From assembly GCF_022179805.1 (NCBI RefSeq), contig NZ_BPUO01000003.1, positions 62,001 to 126,000 of the forward strand: DNA of 64,000 nt. The letters are read 5' to 3'. Shown here one piece after another: positions 45,001 through 53,622 of the stretch. How positions within the stretch are numbered: position 1 is the first letter of the stretch; every line of letters begins with the position of its first letter. The notes beneath the pieces were generated by a model. It saw nothing but the letters and a program-made list of their open reading frames with translations. It was not told where the DNA came from and did not search any database. The translations under genes and the position numbers were made by a program. This stretch comes from Cupriavidus pauculus (GTDB taxonomy: Bacteria > Pseudomonadota > Gammaproteobacteria > Burkholderiales > Burkholderiaceae).

Positions 45001-45816
45001 ATACAGCGCAGCAGCATTGCGCCAACGCAGCCCCTCCTCAAGGTCCGGACGTTTCGCGAGCCATGCCATCGTTGCGCGGCATTCGTCGGCACGCGCCGGG
45101 GCTTCGTAGTTGGTCCAGGGCCAGTCGCTACCCCATAGCAGCCGATCCGGTCCGGCAACCTCCGCCCAACGTGTAGTCAGAGTCGGCCACAGGCCCGGAC
45201 TCAACAACCGATATGGCGCGCTGACTTTGACCCACAGCGGACGTCGCGCGCCCACGGCACGGGCCGCGTCGAAGATCGGATCATCGACGCCCAGCGGACC
45301 GGGTCGACCGAAGTGATCGAGCACGACGGGCGCGGGCGTACTGCCAAGCGCGGCATCGAGCGCGCACAGCACGGTCGCGCCCTCCCCGTTACTGGTATGG
45401 AGTTCGACGTGCCAGCCCAATGCCCCGATGCGCTGGAACAGCGTGCGCCACGGCGCAGTGTCGATGCGGCGCCAGTCATCGTCGCCATACAGGTTCAGGC
45501 GGATGCCGCGTACCCCGGCTGCATCAAGCCCGGCCAGCTCGGCGTCGGCCACGGCGGGATCGACCACCACCACGCCGCGAAGTCGCGTCGGCATGCGCCG
45601 CAATGCGGCCAGCATCGCCGAGTTGTCGGTGCCGAGGAAACTGGTCTGTACCACCACCCCGTAAGCATCCGACTCCGCCCCGCCCACCGAGCCGGTCAGG
45701 GAGAGCCAGTCCGTCAGCGGCGCTGCGTAAGGCGGGAGATAGCGCGCCGATGCCAAGCCTACGCCGGCATCGAAGACATGGAAGTGGCAATCCACCAACG
45801 GTTGGCTAGTCATCAT
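44980..45816 (-). CDS. Amidohydrolase, 2-pyrone-4,6-dicarboxylate hydrolase-like
   Basis: 278 residues from the ATG at 45816, with GGAG upstream; a GTG two codons earlier is possible. TIM-barrel amidohydrolase-2: DCHFHVFD at residue 10, VVVDPAVAD, GIRLNLYGDD near 100, WHVELHTSNG near 130, VVLDHFGRP near 160, and LLWGSDWPWTNYEAP near 220. The set matches LigI-type lactonases of pyrone dicarboxylate and related lactones. It is divergent from the GntR gene at 45918, which precedes two Bug receptors, so the three probably serve one carboxylic lactone or dicarboxylate. Confidence 0.82.
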   Translation of the reverse strand: MMTSQPLVDCHFHVFDAGVGLASARYLPPYAAPLTDWLSLTGSVGGAESDAYGVVVQTSFLGTDNSAMLAALRRMPTRLRGVVVVDPAVADAELAGLDAAGVRGIRLNLYGDDDWRRIDTAPWRTLFQRIGALGWHVELHTSNGEGATVLCALDAALGSTPAPVVLDHFGRPGPLGVDDPIFDAARAVGARRPLWVKVSAPYRLLSPGLWPTLTTRWAEVAGPDRLLWGSDWPWTNYEAPARADECRATMAWLAKRPDLEEGLRWRNAAALYGFVVRA

Positions 45817-45837
45817 GGGCACGGTTCTCCTGTGTAC

Positions 45838-45894
45838 GGGTTAGCCCCGATATGGCGGTGTGGGCTAGCCCGGATACTCTAGTCCTCTATAGGA
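45838..45894. promoter_or_regulatory. Tandem palindromes between the amidohydrolase and GntR genes
   Basis: GGGTTAGCCC (45838-45847) and the perfect palindrome GGGCTAGCCC (45862-45871) are 24 bp centre to centre. A third dyad, TCCTCTATAGGA (45883-45894), follows 24 bp before the GntR start. Probable GntR operators, one or more of them controlling both directions. Confidence 0.5.
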
Positions 45895-45917
45895 ATAGAA
45901 TCTAACACGGACACCAG

Positions 45918-46679
45918 ATGCCAGACAATGCCATCGCCCAACTGGCCGCCGCCTCCGCAGGCATGAGCCGCTACGGGCAGATTGCCGCGCAATTGCAGAA
46001 CAACATTCTCACAGGCAAATGGGCGCCGGGCAGCGCCATTCCGGCCGAGAGTGTGCTGGCGAGCGAGTTCGGCATTGCGTTGGGCACGATCCGGCAGGCG
46101 ATTGCGGTTCTGGTCAAACAGGGACTGCTGGAGCGCGTGCAAGGCAAAGGCACGTTCGTGCGCACTGGCCTTTCCGGTGCCAGCATGATGCGCTTTTTCC
46201 GTTTCCGCTCGGAGGCCGATGCCGAGGCGGCCCCCACGGAAGTGCCACGCTCCGAGATCCTGTCCTGCCGCAGCGTGCGCCTGGACAAGGCGATGGCCGT
46301 GCGCTTCGGGCTCGACACCGGCGCGCGGGGCCTGGCCATTACACGTCGGCGCTGGGTGGCGGATACCCCGGGCCTGCTCGAATCGATCTGGCTGCCGTTG
46401 CCGCGCTGCGCGGCGCTGCAGGACACCCCCGTGGCCGAATGGGGCCAACTGCTTTACCCGTTGCTGAGCCAGCGTTGCGGCATCACGGTGCACCGGGCGA
46501 TGGACGAGGTGACCTTCCGGCTGCTCGATGCTGACGAAGCCGACCTGCTCGCGCTGCCGGCGTCCCACCCCTGCGCCCTGGTCACGCGCCAGGCGTTCGA
46601 TATCCAGGGCCAGTGCATCGAATACCGCCAGACCAGGGGCGATGCCTATGCCTTCCGCTATACAGCCGAGATCCGCTGA
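45918..46679 (+). CDS. GntR-family regulator, HutC/UTRA type
   Basis: 253 residues. N-terminal winged helix (YGQIAAQLQNNILTGKWAPG, SVLASEFGIALGTIRQAIAV, VQGKGTFVR) and a C-terminal UTRA ligand domain from about residue 95 (SRSVRLDKA-type start, ITRRRWVADTPGLLESIWLP, ALVTRQAFDIQGQCIEYRQT). It lies between the divergent amidohydrolase and the two Bug receptors and probably represses both until a pathway carboxylate is present. Confidence 0.87.
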   Translation: MPDNAIAQLAAASAGMSRYGQIAAQLQNNILTGKWAPGSAIPAESVLASEFGIALGTIRQAIAVLVKQGLLERVQGKGTFVRTGLSGASMMRFFRFRSEADAEAAPTEVPRSEILSCRSVRLDKAMAVRFGLDTGARGLAITRRRWVADTPGLLESIWLPLPRCAALQDTPVAEWGQLLYPLLSQRCGITVHRAMDEVTFRLLDADEADLLALPASHPCALVTRQAFDIQGQCIEYRQTRGDAYAFRYTAEIR

Positions 46680-46716
46680 TCTCGCGCACCAAACCAGAAT
46701 CTGACGGAGACCCCTC

Positions 46717-47691
46717 ATGCGCTATCTGATTTCCCTCACTCTGGCCGGCCTGGCCCTGCAGTCGACCGTGCTGCACGCCGCCGATTCCGCACAGCCGTGG
46801 CCTACGCGCCCGGTGACCATCGTCGTCACCTATCCGCCCGGCGGTGGCGCGGACCTGATGGCGCGGCTGATCGCGCCCGGCCTGGGGCGCGAACTTGGCC
46901 AGACCGTGATCGTGGAGAACCGGCCCGGTGCGGGCGGGCAGATCGGAGCGTCGTACGTGGCCAAGGCTGCGCCCGATGGCTACACGTTGATGGTCGATGC
47001 GTCGTCCTACACGGTGAACCCGAGCCTCTATCCGCGCCTGCCCTACGACCCCGCCAAGGCGTTCCGCGCGGTGGGCGTGATGGCACGCTATCCCAATGTG
47101 CTGGTGGCCAATCCCGCCTTCCCTGCAGCCAATGTCAAGGATGTGCTGGCGCTGGCGCGGCAGAAACCGGGCACGGTGGCATTCGCATCGTCGGGCAATG
47201 GATCGGCGCAGCATCTGTCCGGCGTGCTGTTCGAGCAGCGCGCCGGTGTTGACCTGCTTCATGTGCCCTACAAGGGCGGTGGTCCGGCAATGACCGACGT
47301 GATCGCCGGACAGGTGCCGCTGTTTTTCGCCAACGTGGCGTCGAGTCTTCAGCACATCAAGGCGGGCAAGCTGCGGCCGCTGGCGGTGACCAGCCACAAC
47401 CGCACCTCGGCGCTGCCCAATGTTCCGACCATGCAGGAAGCGGGCGTGGCGGGATACGAGGTCTACGAATGGAACGCCGCATTCCTGCCTGCCGCCACGC
47501 CGGAAGCAGTGGTGACCCGCCTGTCGGACGCGCTACAGAAAGTGATGGCCAGCGCGGAGATCCGTCAGCGCGTGGGTGAACTGGGCGGCGAGGTGGTGGG
47601 AGGCCCGCCGGCAGATGCCGCACGCTTCATCGACACCCAGACCCGGCTCTGGGCCAAGGTCATCAAGGACGGCAACGTCAAACCGGAATAA
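46717..47691 (+). CDS. Bug-family periplasmic solute receptor
   Basis: 324 residues with a signal peptide ending at VLHAADS. Family run WPTRPVTIVVTYPPGGGAD, then VIVENRPGAGGQIGASYVAK and DGYTLMVDASSYTVN. CGGAGACCC precedes the ATG. It begins 37 bp after GntR and is followed 77 bp later by another Bug gene. The two differ throughout, so they are not a recent duplication. No TctA/TctB genes are near. Confidence 0.88.
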   Translation: MRYLISLTLAGLALQSTVLHAADSAQPWPTRPVTIVVTYPPGGGADLMARLIAPGLGRELGQTVIVENRPGAGGQIGASYVAKAAPDGYTLMVDASSYTVNPSLYPRLPYDPAKAFRAVGVMARYPNVLVANPAFPAANVKDVLALARQKPGTVAFASSGNGSAQHLSGVLFEQRAGVDLLHVPYKGGGPAMTDVIAGQVPLFFANVASSLQHIKAGKLRPLAVTSHNRTSALPNVPTMQEAGVAGYEVYEWNAAFLPAATPEAVVTRLSDALQKVMASAEIRQRVGELGGEVVGGPPADAARFIDTQTRLWAKVIKDGNVKPE

Positions 47692-47768
47692 GCACCGGAA
47701 CAAGTATCGGAACTCGCGACCATTCGCCATGCGGCAGGCGCACGGAATAATCAAACACAAGGAGACCC

Positions 47769-48767
47769 ATGTCCACCAATCACCCCCATGATGCCAATCG
47801 CCGACACTTGCTTGGCCTGATGGCCGCACTGGGCGCCGGGGCACTCGCCCCCACGCTGGCGCGCGCACAGGCCTGGCCGTCCAAGACCATCCGGCTGGTG
47901 GTGCCGTTCGCGCCGGGAGGCAGTTCGGAAATCGTCGCACGATCCACCGCCGCAGAACTGACCAAGCTACTCGGCGTATCGGTCTTCGTCGAAAACAAGC
48001 CGGGCGGCGCAGGCAATATCGCCATGGGCGAGGTGGCACGGGCCGACGACAATCACACGCTGATCCTCGGCCATATCGGCACGCTGGCGGTCAATCCGTA
48101 CATTTTCCCGAAGCTGCCCTACGATCCGATCAAGGACTTCCGGGCCATTTCACTGCTTTCCAAGGTACCCAGCCTGTATGTCGTGCATCCCGACGTGCCG
48201 GCGAAGAACCTCAAGGAGTTCGTGGCCCTGGCCAAGAGCAAGCCGGGCAAGCTCAACTATGGATCGGCCGGCAATGGCAGCGCCGGCCACCTGGCCTTCG
48301 AATACCTGAAGGCAACCACCGGCACCTTCATCACCCATGTGCCGTATCGCGGTAGCGGCCCGCAGATTACCGACCTGCTGTCCGGGCGACTGGATGCAGC
48401 GGCCATTGGCGCACCGGCCATCCTGCAATTCATCAAGACGGGCAAGGTGCGTTGCATTGCCACGGGCACCGCGCAGCGTATCCCGCAGTTGCCCGACGTG
48501 CCGACCGTGGCGGAGCAAGGCTATCCAGGCTTCGAGATGACGCAGTGGTACGGGCTGCTGGCCCCGGCGTCGCTCCCCCAGCCTGCAGCCGCCAAGCTGG
48601 CCGAGGCCACCATCAAGGCCGTGAAAAGTCCCACGTCGGTCGAGCGGCTCAGCGCGGACGCAGCGCTCGTGGCGGGTAGCACGCCAGAAGAATTCTCGCG
48701 CTTTATCGCGGCGGAGCAGCTGCGCTGGAAGCCGATCGTGGCGCGCGCTGGGATCAAGCCGGACTAA
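47769..48767 (+). CDS. Bug-family periplasmic solute receptor
   Basis: 332 residues. The leader RRHLLGLMAALGAGALAPTLARA has a twin-arginine start and cleaves near residue 34. Family motifs WPSKTIRLVVPFAPGGSSE, VFVENKPGGAGNIAMGEVA and the later AEQGYPGFEMTQWYGLLAPA are present; DDNHTLILGHIGTLAVN replaces the usual DGYT. Second of two receptors under the GntR gene; it may bind a related compound or serve as a partner sensor. A hairpin follows. Confidence 0.88.
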   Translation: MSTNHPHDANRRHLLGLMAALGAGALAPTLARAQAWPSKTIRLVVPFAPGGSSEIVARSTAAELTKLLGVSVFVENKPGGAGNIAMGEVARADDNHTLILGHIGTLAVNPYIFPKLPYDPIKDFRAISLLSKVPSLYVVHPDVPAKNLKEFVALAKSKPGKLNYGSAGNGSAGHLAFEYLKATTGTFITHVPYRGSGPQITDLLSGRLDAAAIGAPAILQFIKTGKVRCIATGTAQRIPQLPDVPTVAEQGYPGFEMTQWYGLLAPASLPQPAAAKLAEATIKAVKSPTSVERLSADAALVAGSTPEEFSRFIAAEQLRWKPIVARAGIKPD

Positions 48768-48779
48768 GGCTCACGTCTT

Positions 48780-48819
48780 GGGAAGCCGGCGCCAATCGCG
48801 GCCGGCGTAGCGGCTTCCC
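48780..48819 (+). terminator. Hairpin after the tandem Bug genes
   Basis: GGGAAGCCG (48780-48788) pairs perfectly with CGGCTTCCC (48811-48819), with further inner pairing of GCC/GGC runs. It lies 13 bp after the stop and is followed by TTG rather than a long T-tract. Probable terminator. Confidence 0.55.
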
Positions 48820-48939
48820 TTGCCCGCATATGTCGAAGTAGTGTGTCTGGCCCGTACAACACAGTAGGTCGAATCACCAGTGGATAGATCCGCCATGAGC
48901 CAAAGGGCAATGCGGACGACTAGTACGGCATCGAATCAC

Positions 48940-49914
48940 TTAGAGGTGACGAAGGAAGTCAATCAGAAGAGCATTGACATGAGCCGGCGCCTCCTGTTGA
49001 AGCCAATGTCCCACGTGCGGCACAACGTGCGACCCACGATGATGTGGCGCCAGCTTGGGTATGGCGTCAATGATGTCCAGCATGCCCGGCATCAACAGCC
49101 CTGTGTCACGCTCGCCGACAAGAAAAAGCGACGGGACCTTCAATGTCCGCCCCTCGAACGCCGCCTGCATTTCCCAGTTTCGGTCCAGATTGCGGTAGTA
49201 GTTCAATCCCCCTCGAAACCCCGAGCGTAGGAATGCTCGTACGAGAGCATCCAGATCATTGGGGGCAAGCCAGACCGGTAGCGACGAGAAATCGTGCAGT
49301 TCTTCGAGATATCCGCGTTGTCGCTTCACAAGCCCAAAAGGATTTGGACTCCTCTCATCTCTAGGGCCGACGTCACCTGATGCCGAGAAGTAGATCTTGC
49401 GCAGGGAGCTTTCAACATCTCGCTCGAGTTCGGCTTCGGCAAGTCCGAGCTGCGAAAAATAGTGTGTGTAGAACCACATCCGATCGGTTTGCGGAAAAAG
49501 CTGGCTCGGTGCCATCGGCGCCCGGTTCATCAGCGGTACCCCCAGCGCGACGACTGCGCGGAAGCGATCCGGCCGCAGCGTTGCGGCTTGCCATGCGACG
49601 GCGGCTCCCCAGTCGTTGCCCACAACCACTGCGTGCCGCTCTCCCACTGAATCCAGAAGACCGACCAAGTCGCCGATCACGTCGATGGTGGTGTATTGCT
49701 CCATCTTCGCTGGGCAATCGCTGAAGCCAAAGCCGCGTAGGTCAGGCGCAATCGCGCGGAAGCCAGCATCGGAAAGTGCCGCCAGTTGGTGTCTCCAGAC
49801 ATGCGAGGTTTCCGGAAAACCGTGGAGAAGCAGCACAAGCGGTCCTTTGCCGCTCTCGACGGCATGAAGGCGGATTCCATTGGCGTCAATGAAGTGCTGG
49901 GTGGCGGTGATCAT
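48940..49914 (-). CDS. Alpha/beta hydrolase, soluble epoxide hydrolase type
   Basis: 324 residues. Oxyanion motif HGFPETSHVWRHQ near residue 31, nucleophile aspartate in VVVGNDWGAAVAWQ near 100 (the Asp identifies epoxide hydrolases rather than serine esterases), cap-domain tyrosines (YTHYFSQ, LNYYRNLDRNWE) and catalytic histidine in PHVGHWLQQE near 305. It would open epoxides to diols through a covalent ester. It is divergent from an Rrf2 regulator, an uncommon pairing. Confidence 0.85.
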   Translation of the reverse strand: MITATQHFIDANGIRLHAVESGKGPLVLLLHGFPETSHVWRHQLAALSDAGFRAIAPDLRGFGFSDCPAKMEQYTTIDVIGDLVGLLDSVGERHAVVVGNDWGAAVAWQAATLRPDRFRAVVALGVPLMNRAPMAPSQLFPQTDRMWFYTHYFSQLGLAEAELERDVESSLRKIYFSASGDVGPRDERSPNPFGLVKRQRGYLEELHDFSSLPVWLAPNDLDALVRAFLRSGFRGGLNYYRNLDRNWEMQAAFEGRTLKVPSLFLVGERDTGLLMPGMLDIIDAIPKLAPHHRGSHVVPHVGHWLQQEAPAHVNALLIDFLRHL

Positions 49915-49943
49915 AGCGGTCCTGACAGAGGTACGAACGCATG

Positions 49944-49970
49944 TATAATATCGTAACCACAGACGTTACG
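49944..49970 (+). promoter_or_regulatory. Promoter and dyad between epoxide hydrolase and Rrf2 genes
   Basis: A perfect TATAAT (49944-49949) is followed at once by CGTAAC-N7-GTTACG (49952-49957 and 49965-49970), a 6-bp-arm dyad 20 bp before the Rrf2 start codon. Bound protein here would block a promoter reading to the right. Probable Rrf2 autoregulatory operator. Confidence 0.5.
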
Positions 49971-49989
49971 GTTATGGGAGATCTACGGC

Positions 49990-50397
49990 GTGCAACGCGA
50001 CATCAGACTAGCCCGGCTTCTTCACGTGTTGATTCACATGCACCTTCGAGGCGGCACAACGACATCGGAGACGATTGCGTTGATGTTGCATACCAATCCG
50101 GTCCTTGTTCGACGCACAATGGCAGCACTTCGTCAGGCTGGCTATGTCCATTCGGTACCGGGGCCTGGAGGGGGGTGGGCCCTCTCGTGTGAGCTCGATC
50201 AGCTCACAGCTCGAGACATCTACATCGCCATCGAGCACAGGGGATTGTTTGCGATCGGCCTCGCTGAAGACAACTTGTCTTGTCCCGTTGAATCGGCAGT
50301 CAATCGGGTTCTCGACAACGCGATGACGTCCGCGGAGGCGGCGTGGCTAAGTTCGCTTGAAGAGGTTCGTCTTTCAGAAATCGCCAAGAGTATCTAG
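49990..50397 (+). CDS. Rrf2-family transcriptional regulator
   Basis: 135 residues from a GTG at 49990. The Rrf2 winged helix is seen in IRLARLLHVLIHMH, SETIALMLHTNPVLVRRTMA, and SVPGPGGGWALS (the wing). Only one cysteine (NLSCPVE) occurs where iron-sulfur Rrf2 proteins have three, so it belongs to the cluster-free YwnA-like branch. Divergent from the epoxide hydrolase gene, its probable target. Confidence 0.85.
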   Translation: MQRDIRLARLLHVLIHMHLRGGTTTSETIALMLHTNPVLVRRTMAALRQAGYVHSVPGPGGGWALSCELDQLTARDIYIAIEHRGLFAIGLAEDNLSCPVESAVNRVLDNAMTSAEAAWLSSLEEVRLSEIAKSI

Positions 50398-50579
50398 GCG
50401 CAGATAACCCGTCGGTGGCGGAGGGGGAATAGGTGGCGTCCGACCGGCTCTCTCGATGACAGAAAGCAGCCAGAAGCCGCCCCTCGACATATACACCTGG
50501 CTTGCACGCAACCACAGCGCGCGGTCAGATAATTCAATTCAAGCCTGGGCGGTAGTCGTCCGGGATAGCGAGGTGAAGA

Positions 50580-50951
50580 ATGATTGATGGTCTAGTTGGT
50601 GGCAAGGTTTACGGAAAGTCCGCAGAGCGCCAAGGGCAAGGTGGTACAGCCTATGTCACAACGAAGGTGCTCGCGCCCGCTAGCGACGGCGAATCGCTGT
50701 TCGTCAACGTCATTGCGTTCAACGACGAAGCACGGGCAGCACTGCTCGCGCTGGATGACGGAGATTCAGTTGCCCTGTCTGGCACGCTCACACCAAAGGT
50801 ATGGACTGACAAGAACGGCGATACACGCCCAGCGCTGGACATGGTGGCCCATGCAGTGCTGACGCCCTACCACATCAACCGAAAGCGGGAAGCTGTCCAA
50901 CAGCAGTCACCATCGACCAGCGCAGACGGCCTGGACGACAGATCTGTCTAA
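50580..50951 (+). CDS. Single-stranded DNA-binding protein, mobile-element type
   Basis: 123 residues, an OB fold with SSB-like strands: MIDGLVGGKVYGKSAERQGQ at the start, AYVTTKVLAPASDGESLFVN and VIAFNDEARAALLALDDGDS in the core, and SGTLTPKVWTDKNGDTRPAL near 80. This short, DGESLFVNVIAF-type form is the one carried by plasmids and integrative elements rather than the housekeeping SSB, which has an acidic DDDIPF-like tail lacking here. No other transfer or replication genes are in view, so it is probably an orphan of a lost element. Confidence 0.75.
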   Translation: MIDGLVGGKVYGKSAERQGQGGTAYVTTKVLAPASDGESLFVNVIAFNDEARAALLALDDGDSVALSGTLTPKVWTDKNGDTRPALDMVAHAVLTPYHINRKREAVQQQSPSTSADGLDDRSV

Positions 50952-51046
50952 GGCAGCGGCGAAAAGATAAACGGCGGGGGTCAACCCGCGATGCGATCTG
51001 AGGCGAGAGTCCACAAGAACCGGGCGAGAAAAATTCTCGAAGAGAA

Positions 51047-51735
51047 TCAAACGCTGTCAGGCGCAACGAATTGCGGCCATCTCCGCATGTGGGCGATAAA
51101 GCGTTCACTCAGGCCACCCGAACGCAGGTAATGCGCAGTTACTGGCAACTGCGGACTTTGGTAGAACGGGCTCTCTCTCACCTGCCGGGGAAAGTCACGT
51201 TGCAGAATGCCTGCGCGTCCGATCAACACGAAGTCACATCCCTCATCCAGCAACTGGGCCGCTCGCTGGGCGCTCATGATTTTCCCGGCGACACCGAGAC
51301 GCACGCCCTTGCGCGGCAAATTGGCAAAGACGCTCTACATGGTCTGCCCCCGGAACGCGCCTTCCTGAACGATCTGCGCCGAATCCCAGAGCGCGAGGTC
51401 CAGATAGTCGATGAACTCCCGATCGAGAATATGCGCGGCGATCTCGCGCAGGTCTTCCAAACGCAATCCGTAGCGTTCGACAGACAATCTCCAGCCGATC
51501 TGGAAGTCCTTGCCGCAAACCTCGCGAATTGCCTGCATGACCTCGATGGTGAGACGTGCCCGGTTCTCGACGCTTCCGCCGTAGCGGTCTGTCCGCGTAT
51601 TAAGCGTCGGCGACATGAATTCAGACAGAACCCACCCGAACGCGCCATGTAACGCCACACCATCGAAGCCCGCCATTTTTGCGCGCCGTGCCGCATCGAC
51701 AAAGCTGTCGCGGATACGAACCCCAGATGATGTGG
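51047..51735 (-). pseudogene. Old Yellow Enzyme-family NADH:flavin oxidoreductase, truncated and interrupted
   Basis: Residues of the second half of an OYE barrel are legible: SFVDAARRAKMAGFDGVALH, then FMSPTLNTRTDRYGGSVENR and RLTIEVMQAIREVCGKDFQI. After a TAG at 51335-51337 the same frame continues with SVFANLPRKGVRLGVAGKIM and DFVLIGRAGILQRDFPRQV. The N-terminal third, with the FMN-binding start, is absent. The substrate-side catalytic histidine position has HGAFG instead of the usual HGAHG. So the gene is dead through truncation and at least one nonsense codon. Confidence 0.8.
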
Positions 51736-51906
51736 TCGCGGACCTACCTAATTTGCCGCCATCACTCTAGGCGGACGGAAAGTTCCGCGACAACTGAATT
51801 GTTTCGCAAGCGATCTGAACTATTTCGCTCCCAACAGCGGCGCGACCGTTGCCAGCCCCAATCCGAAAGCTACGCAACGTCAACCAGTGACAAGCAATAA
51901 GCGCCG

Positions 51907-52254
51907 CTAGCCAGCCGCAAAATCGCCATACCAAGCGTCAATCAAAGGACCAACGGTCACAGCCCGGAATTCAGCGCGGCTCTCCAGCCAGTCGATGACA
52001 ATCCGACGGTGCTCCTCGGTGGAGGAGCTACGGTTGCCCTCTGGCGACACGAATCCATCCAGGCGATCGTCGATGGCGCCGCCATAGGTCAGCCGGTTCG
52101 CTTCGATGCCATCGCGAATGAAGGCATCACAGGCCGCAACTCGCGCCTCGGCATCAAGGCCTTCAGCAAGATCAGCGGTGACATGAAACCCGAGTTCTTG
52201 AAATTCGGCCACGCGCAGTTTTTTCCGCTGGCGAAGGTTCCGTCCTTTGCTCAT
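51907..52254 (-). CDS. YggL-family (DUF469) 50S ribosome-associated protein
   Basis: 115 residues from the ATG at 52254. MSKGRNLRQRKKLRVAEFQE with the following LGFHVTADLAEG is the YggL/DUF469 opening, and GGAIDDRLDGFVSPEGNRSS fits the middle. Homologues bind the large ribosomal subunit; the role is minor and poorly defined. It runs in the same direction as the cold-shock/DUF1294 gene, 67 bp after its stop. Confidence 0.8.
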   Translation of the reverse strand: MSKGRNLRQRKKLRVAEFQELGFHVTADLAEGLDAEARVAACDAFIRDGIEANRLTYGGAIDDRLDGFVSPEGNRSSSTEEHRRIVIDWLESRAEFRAVTVGPLIDAWYGDFAAG

Positions 52255-52321
52255 AATGCAATCCTCTGAAAAGTGGGACATACACGGTCGGACAAGCAAT
52301 ACCGGGGCCCCTATTTGTCCC

Positions 52322-52903
52322 TCAAGGGGTAACGACGGTCTTCCAAAGCACAAGTGCGCCGATGTTCAGGACCACTGTCGCCCAGAAGACCACCTGAAAC
52401 GCTTGCTTCCGATTCTTGTGCCGAAGCAGGTGTTGCGCAGCCAGCGCGCCCGGCCATCCTCCGCACAGTGCAACCAGATGCAGATTGGCCTCCGGAATAC
52501 GCCAGGCCTTCCGATTTGCGCGAGCCTTGTCGTCGGCGTACGCAATGAAGGCGATGAAACTGGCAATCGCGCTGACAATGCCAACGAGCCGGGGAAGATA
52601 GCTCCCCAGCGCACCCAGGACGATTGCCGCCAACGCCACCACGCCAACCAACGCCGGTAACCAGTTCGCCCCGGCGCCGGCACCTGACTTTGGGGCGCCC
52701 GCTATGGCGACATTGAGCGCCTGCATTCGACCATCCTTGCCTTTGGCAAGCTCGAAGCTCACGCGGTCGCCCACCTTCGGCTGGACAGCGTGCGTCTGCA
52801 GCGCACTCACATGAAAGAACACGTCCTTGAGATCCGCGTGGATGTCGATGAAGCCATAGCCCTTGTCGGCATGCCAGGATTTGATCCGCCCCGCTTTCTT
52901 CAT
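52322..52903 (-). CDS. Cold-shock domain fused to DUF1294 membrane domain
   Basis: 193 residues from the ATG at 52903. N-terminal cold-shock/OB domain (GRIKSWHADKGYGFIDIHAD with KDVFFHVSAL, an RNP-like pair) followed by three or four membrane segments; DUF1294 is recognised by YADDKARANRKAWRIPEANLH and LCGGWPGALAAQHLLRHKNRK. This combination is known among proteobacteria but its function is not. It may bind RNA at the membrane; that is only inferred from the two domains. Confidence 0.85.
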   Translation of the reverse strand: MKKAGRIKSWHADKGYGFIDIHADLKDVFFHVSALQTHAVQPKVGDRVSFELAKGKDGRMQALNVAIAGAPKSGAGAGANWLPALVGVVALAAIVLGALGSYLPRLVGIVSAIASFIAFIAYADDKARANRKAWRIPEANLHLVALCGGWPGALAAQHLLRHKNRKQAFQVVFWATVVLNIGALVLWKTVVTP

Positions 52904-52998
52904 GTTCTTTGGATTGGTGCTGCTGGTTGGTGTTGCTGGAGGCACGCAGTGTACGCTTTTGGACTATCCTCCTCCAAGGGCCAAGGCAAGGAGCCGAC

Positions 52999-53523
52999 AT
53001 GGCAATCCCACAGCATTTTTACGGCGCATGGCTCACTGTACTGGGCCTGTCAGGCGTACTCGCCTCGTGCGCCACATCCCGGGTCGCGGCCCCGCCCGAC
53101 CTTCAGCCCGCAGATGTTCGTGGAACGGTCGCCGTGCTGCACGCCGCCGGTACGCAGAACTATCAGTGCAAGCGAGGCAGCGACGGCCGGCTGCTATGGA
53201 CCCTCGTGGCACCGGATGCCACCCTGAAGGATGACCTCGGGCAAGTCGTTGTCAAACACTACGCGGGGCCCACCTGGGAAGCGCCGGACGGCAGCAAGAT
53301 AACCGGCAAGGTATTGAAACAACTACCGAACGCGCAAGCGCCGGATAGCATTCCACTCTTGCTGTTGCAGGCGACGAGCACCGGTGGCTCTGGCCTGCTA
53401 TCACGGTCGCGTTACGTGCAACGTCTGAATACGCAAGGCGGGCAGGCTCTCCCTCAGACGTGCACCCAGGAAGGGCAGGAGAATCGCATGCCCTATCGGG
53501 CTGACTACGTCTTTCTGGAATAG
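52999..53523 (+). CDS. DUF3455 domain lipoprotein
   Basis: 174 residues from the ATG at 52999, which follows AAGGAGCCGAC. A lipobox (LSGVLASCATS, Cys near residue 22) marks it for lipid modification. The mature part, HAAGTQNYQCKRGSDGRLLW then HYAGPTWEAPDGSKITGKVL, is the DUF3455 signature, and SRSRYVQRLNTQGGQALPQT fits the end. Function unknown; envelope location expected. Divergent from the cold-shock/DUF1294 gene with 95 bp between starts. Confidence 0.85.
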   Translation: MAIPQHFYGAWLTVLGLSGVLASCATSRVAAPPDLQPADVRGTVAVLHAAGTQNYQCKRGSDGRLLWTLVAPDATLKDDLGQVVVKHYAGPTWEAPDGSKITGKVLKQLPNAQAPDSIPLLLLQATSTGGSGLLSRSRYVQRLNTQGGQALPQTCTQEGQENRMPYRADYVFLE

Positions 53524-53622
53524 CTGGGCGAGTCCGAACAGGACTAGAACTGCCCCGGGTCCGGTGTCCCATCTCACAGTGCATGGGAAACCTGACGTCT
53601 AGAAATCAAGGGCCTTTGGAGC

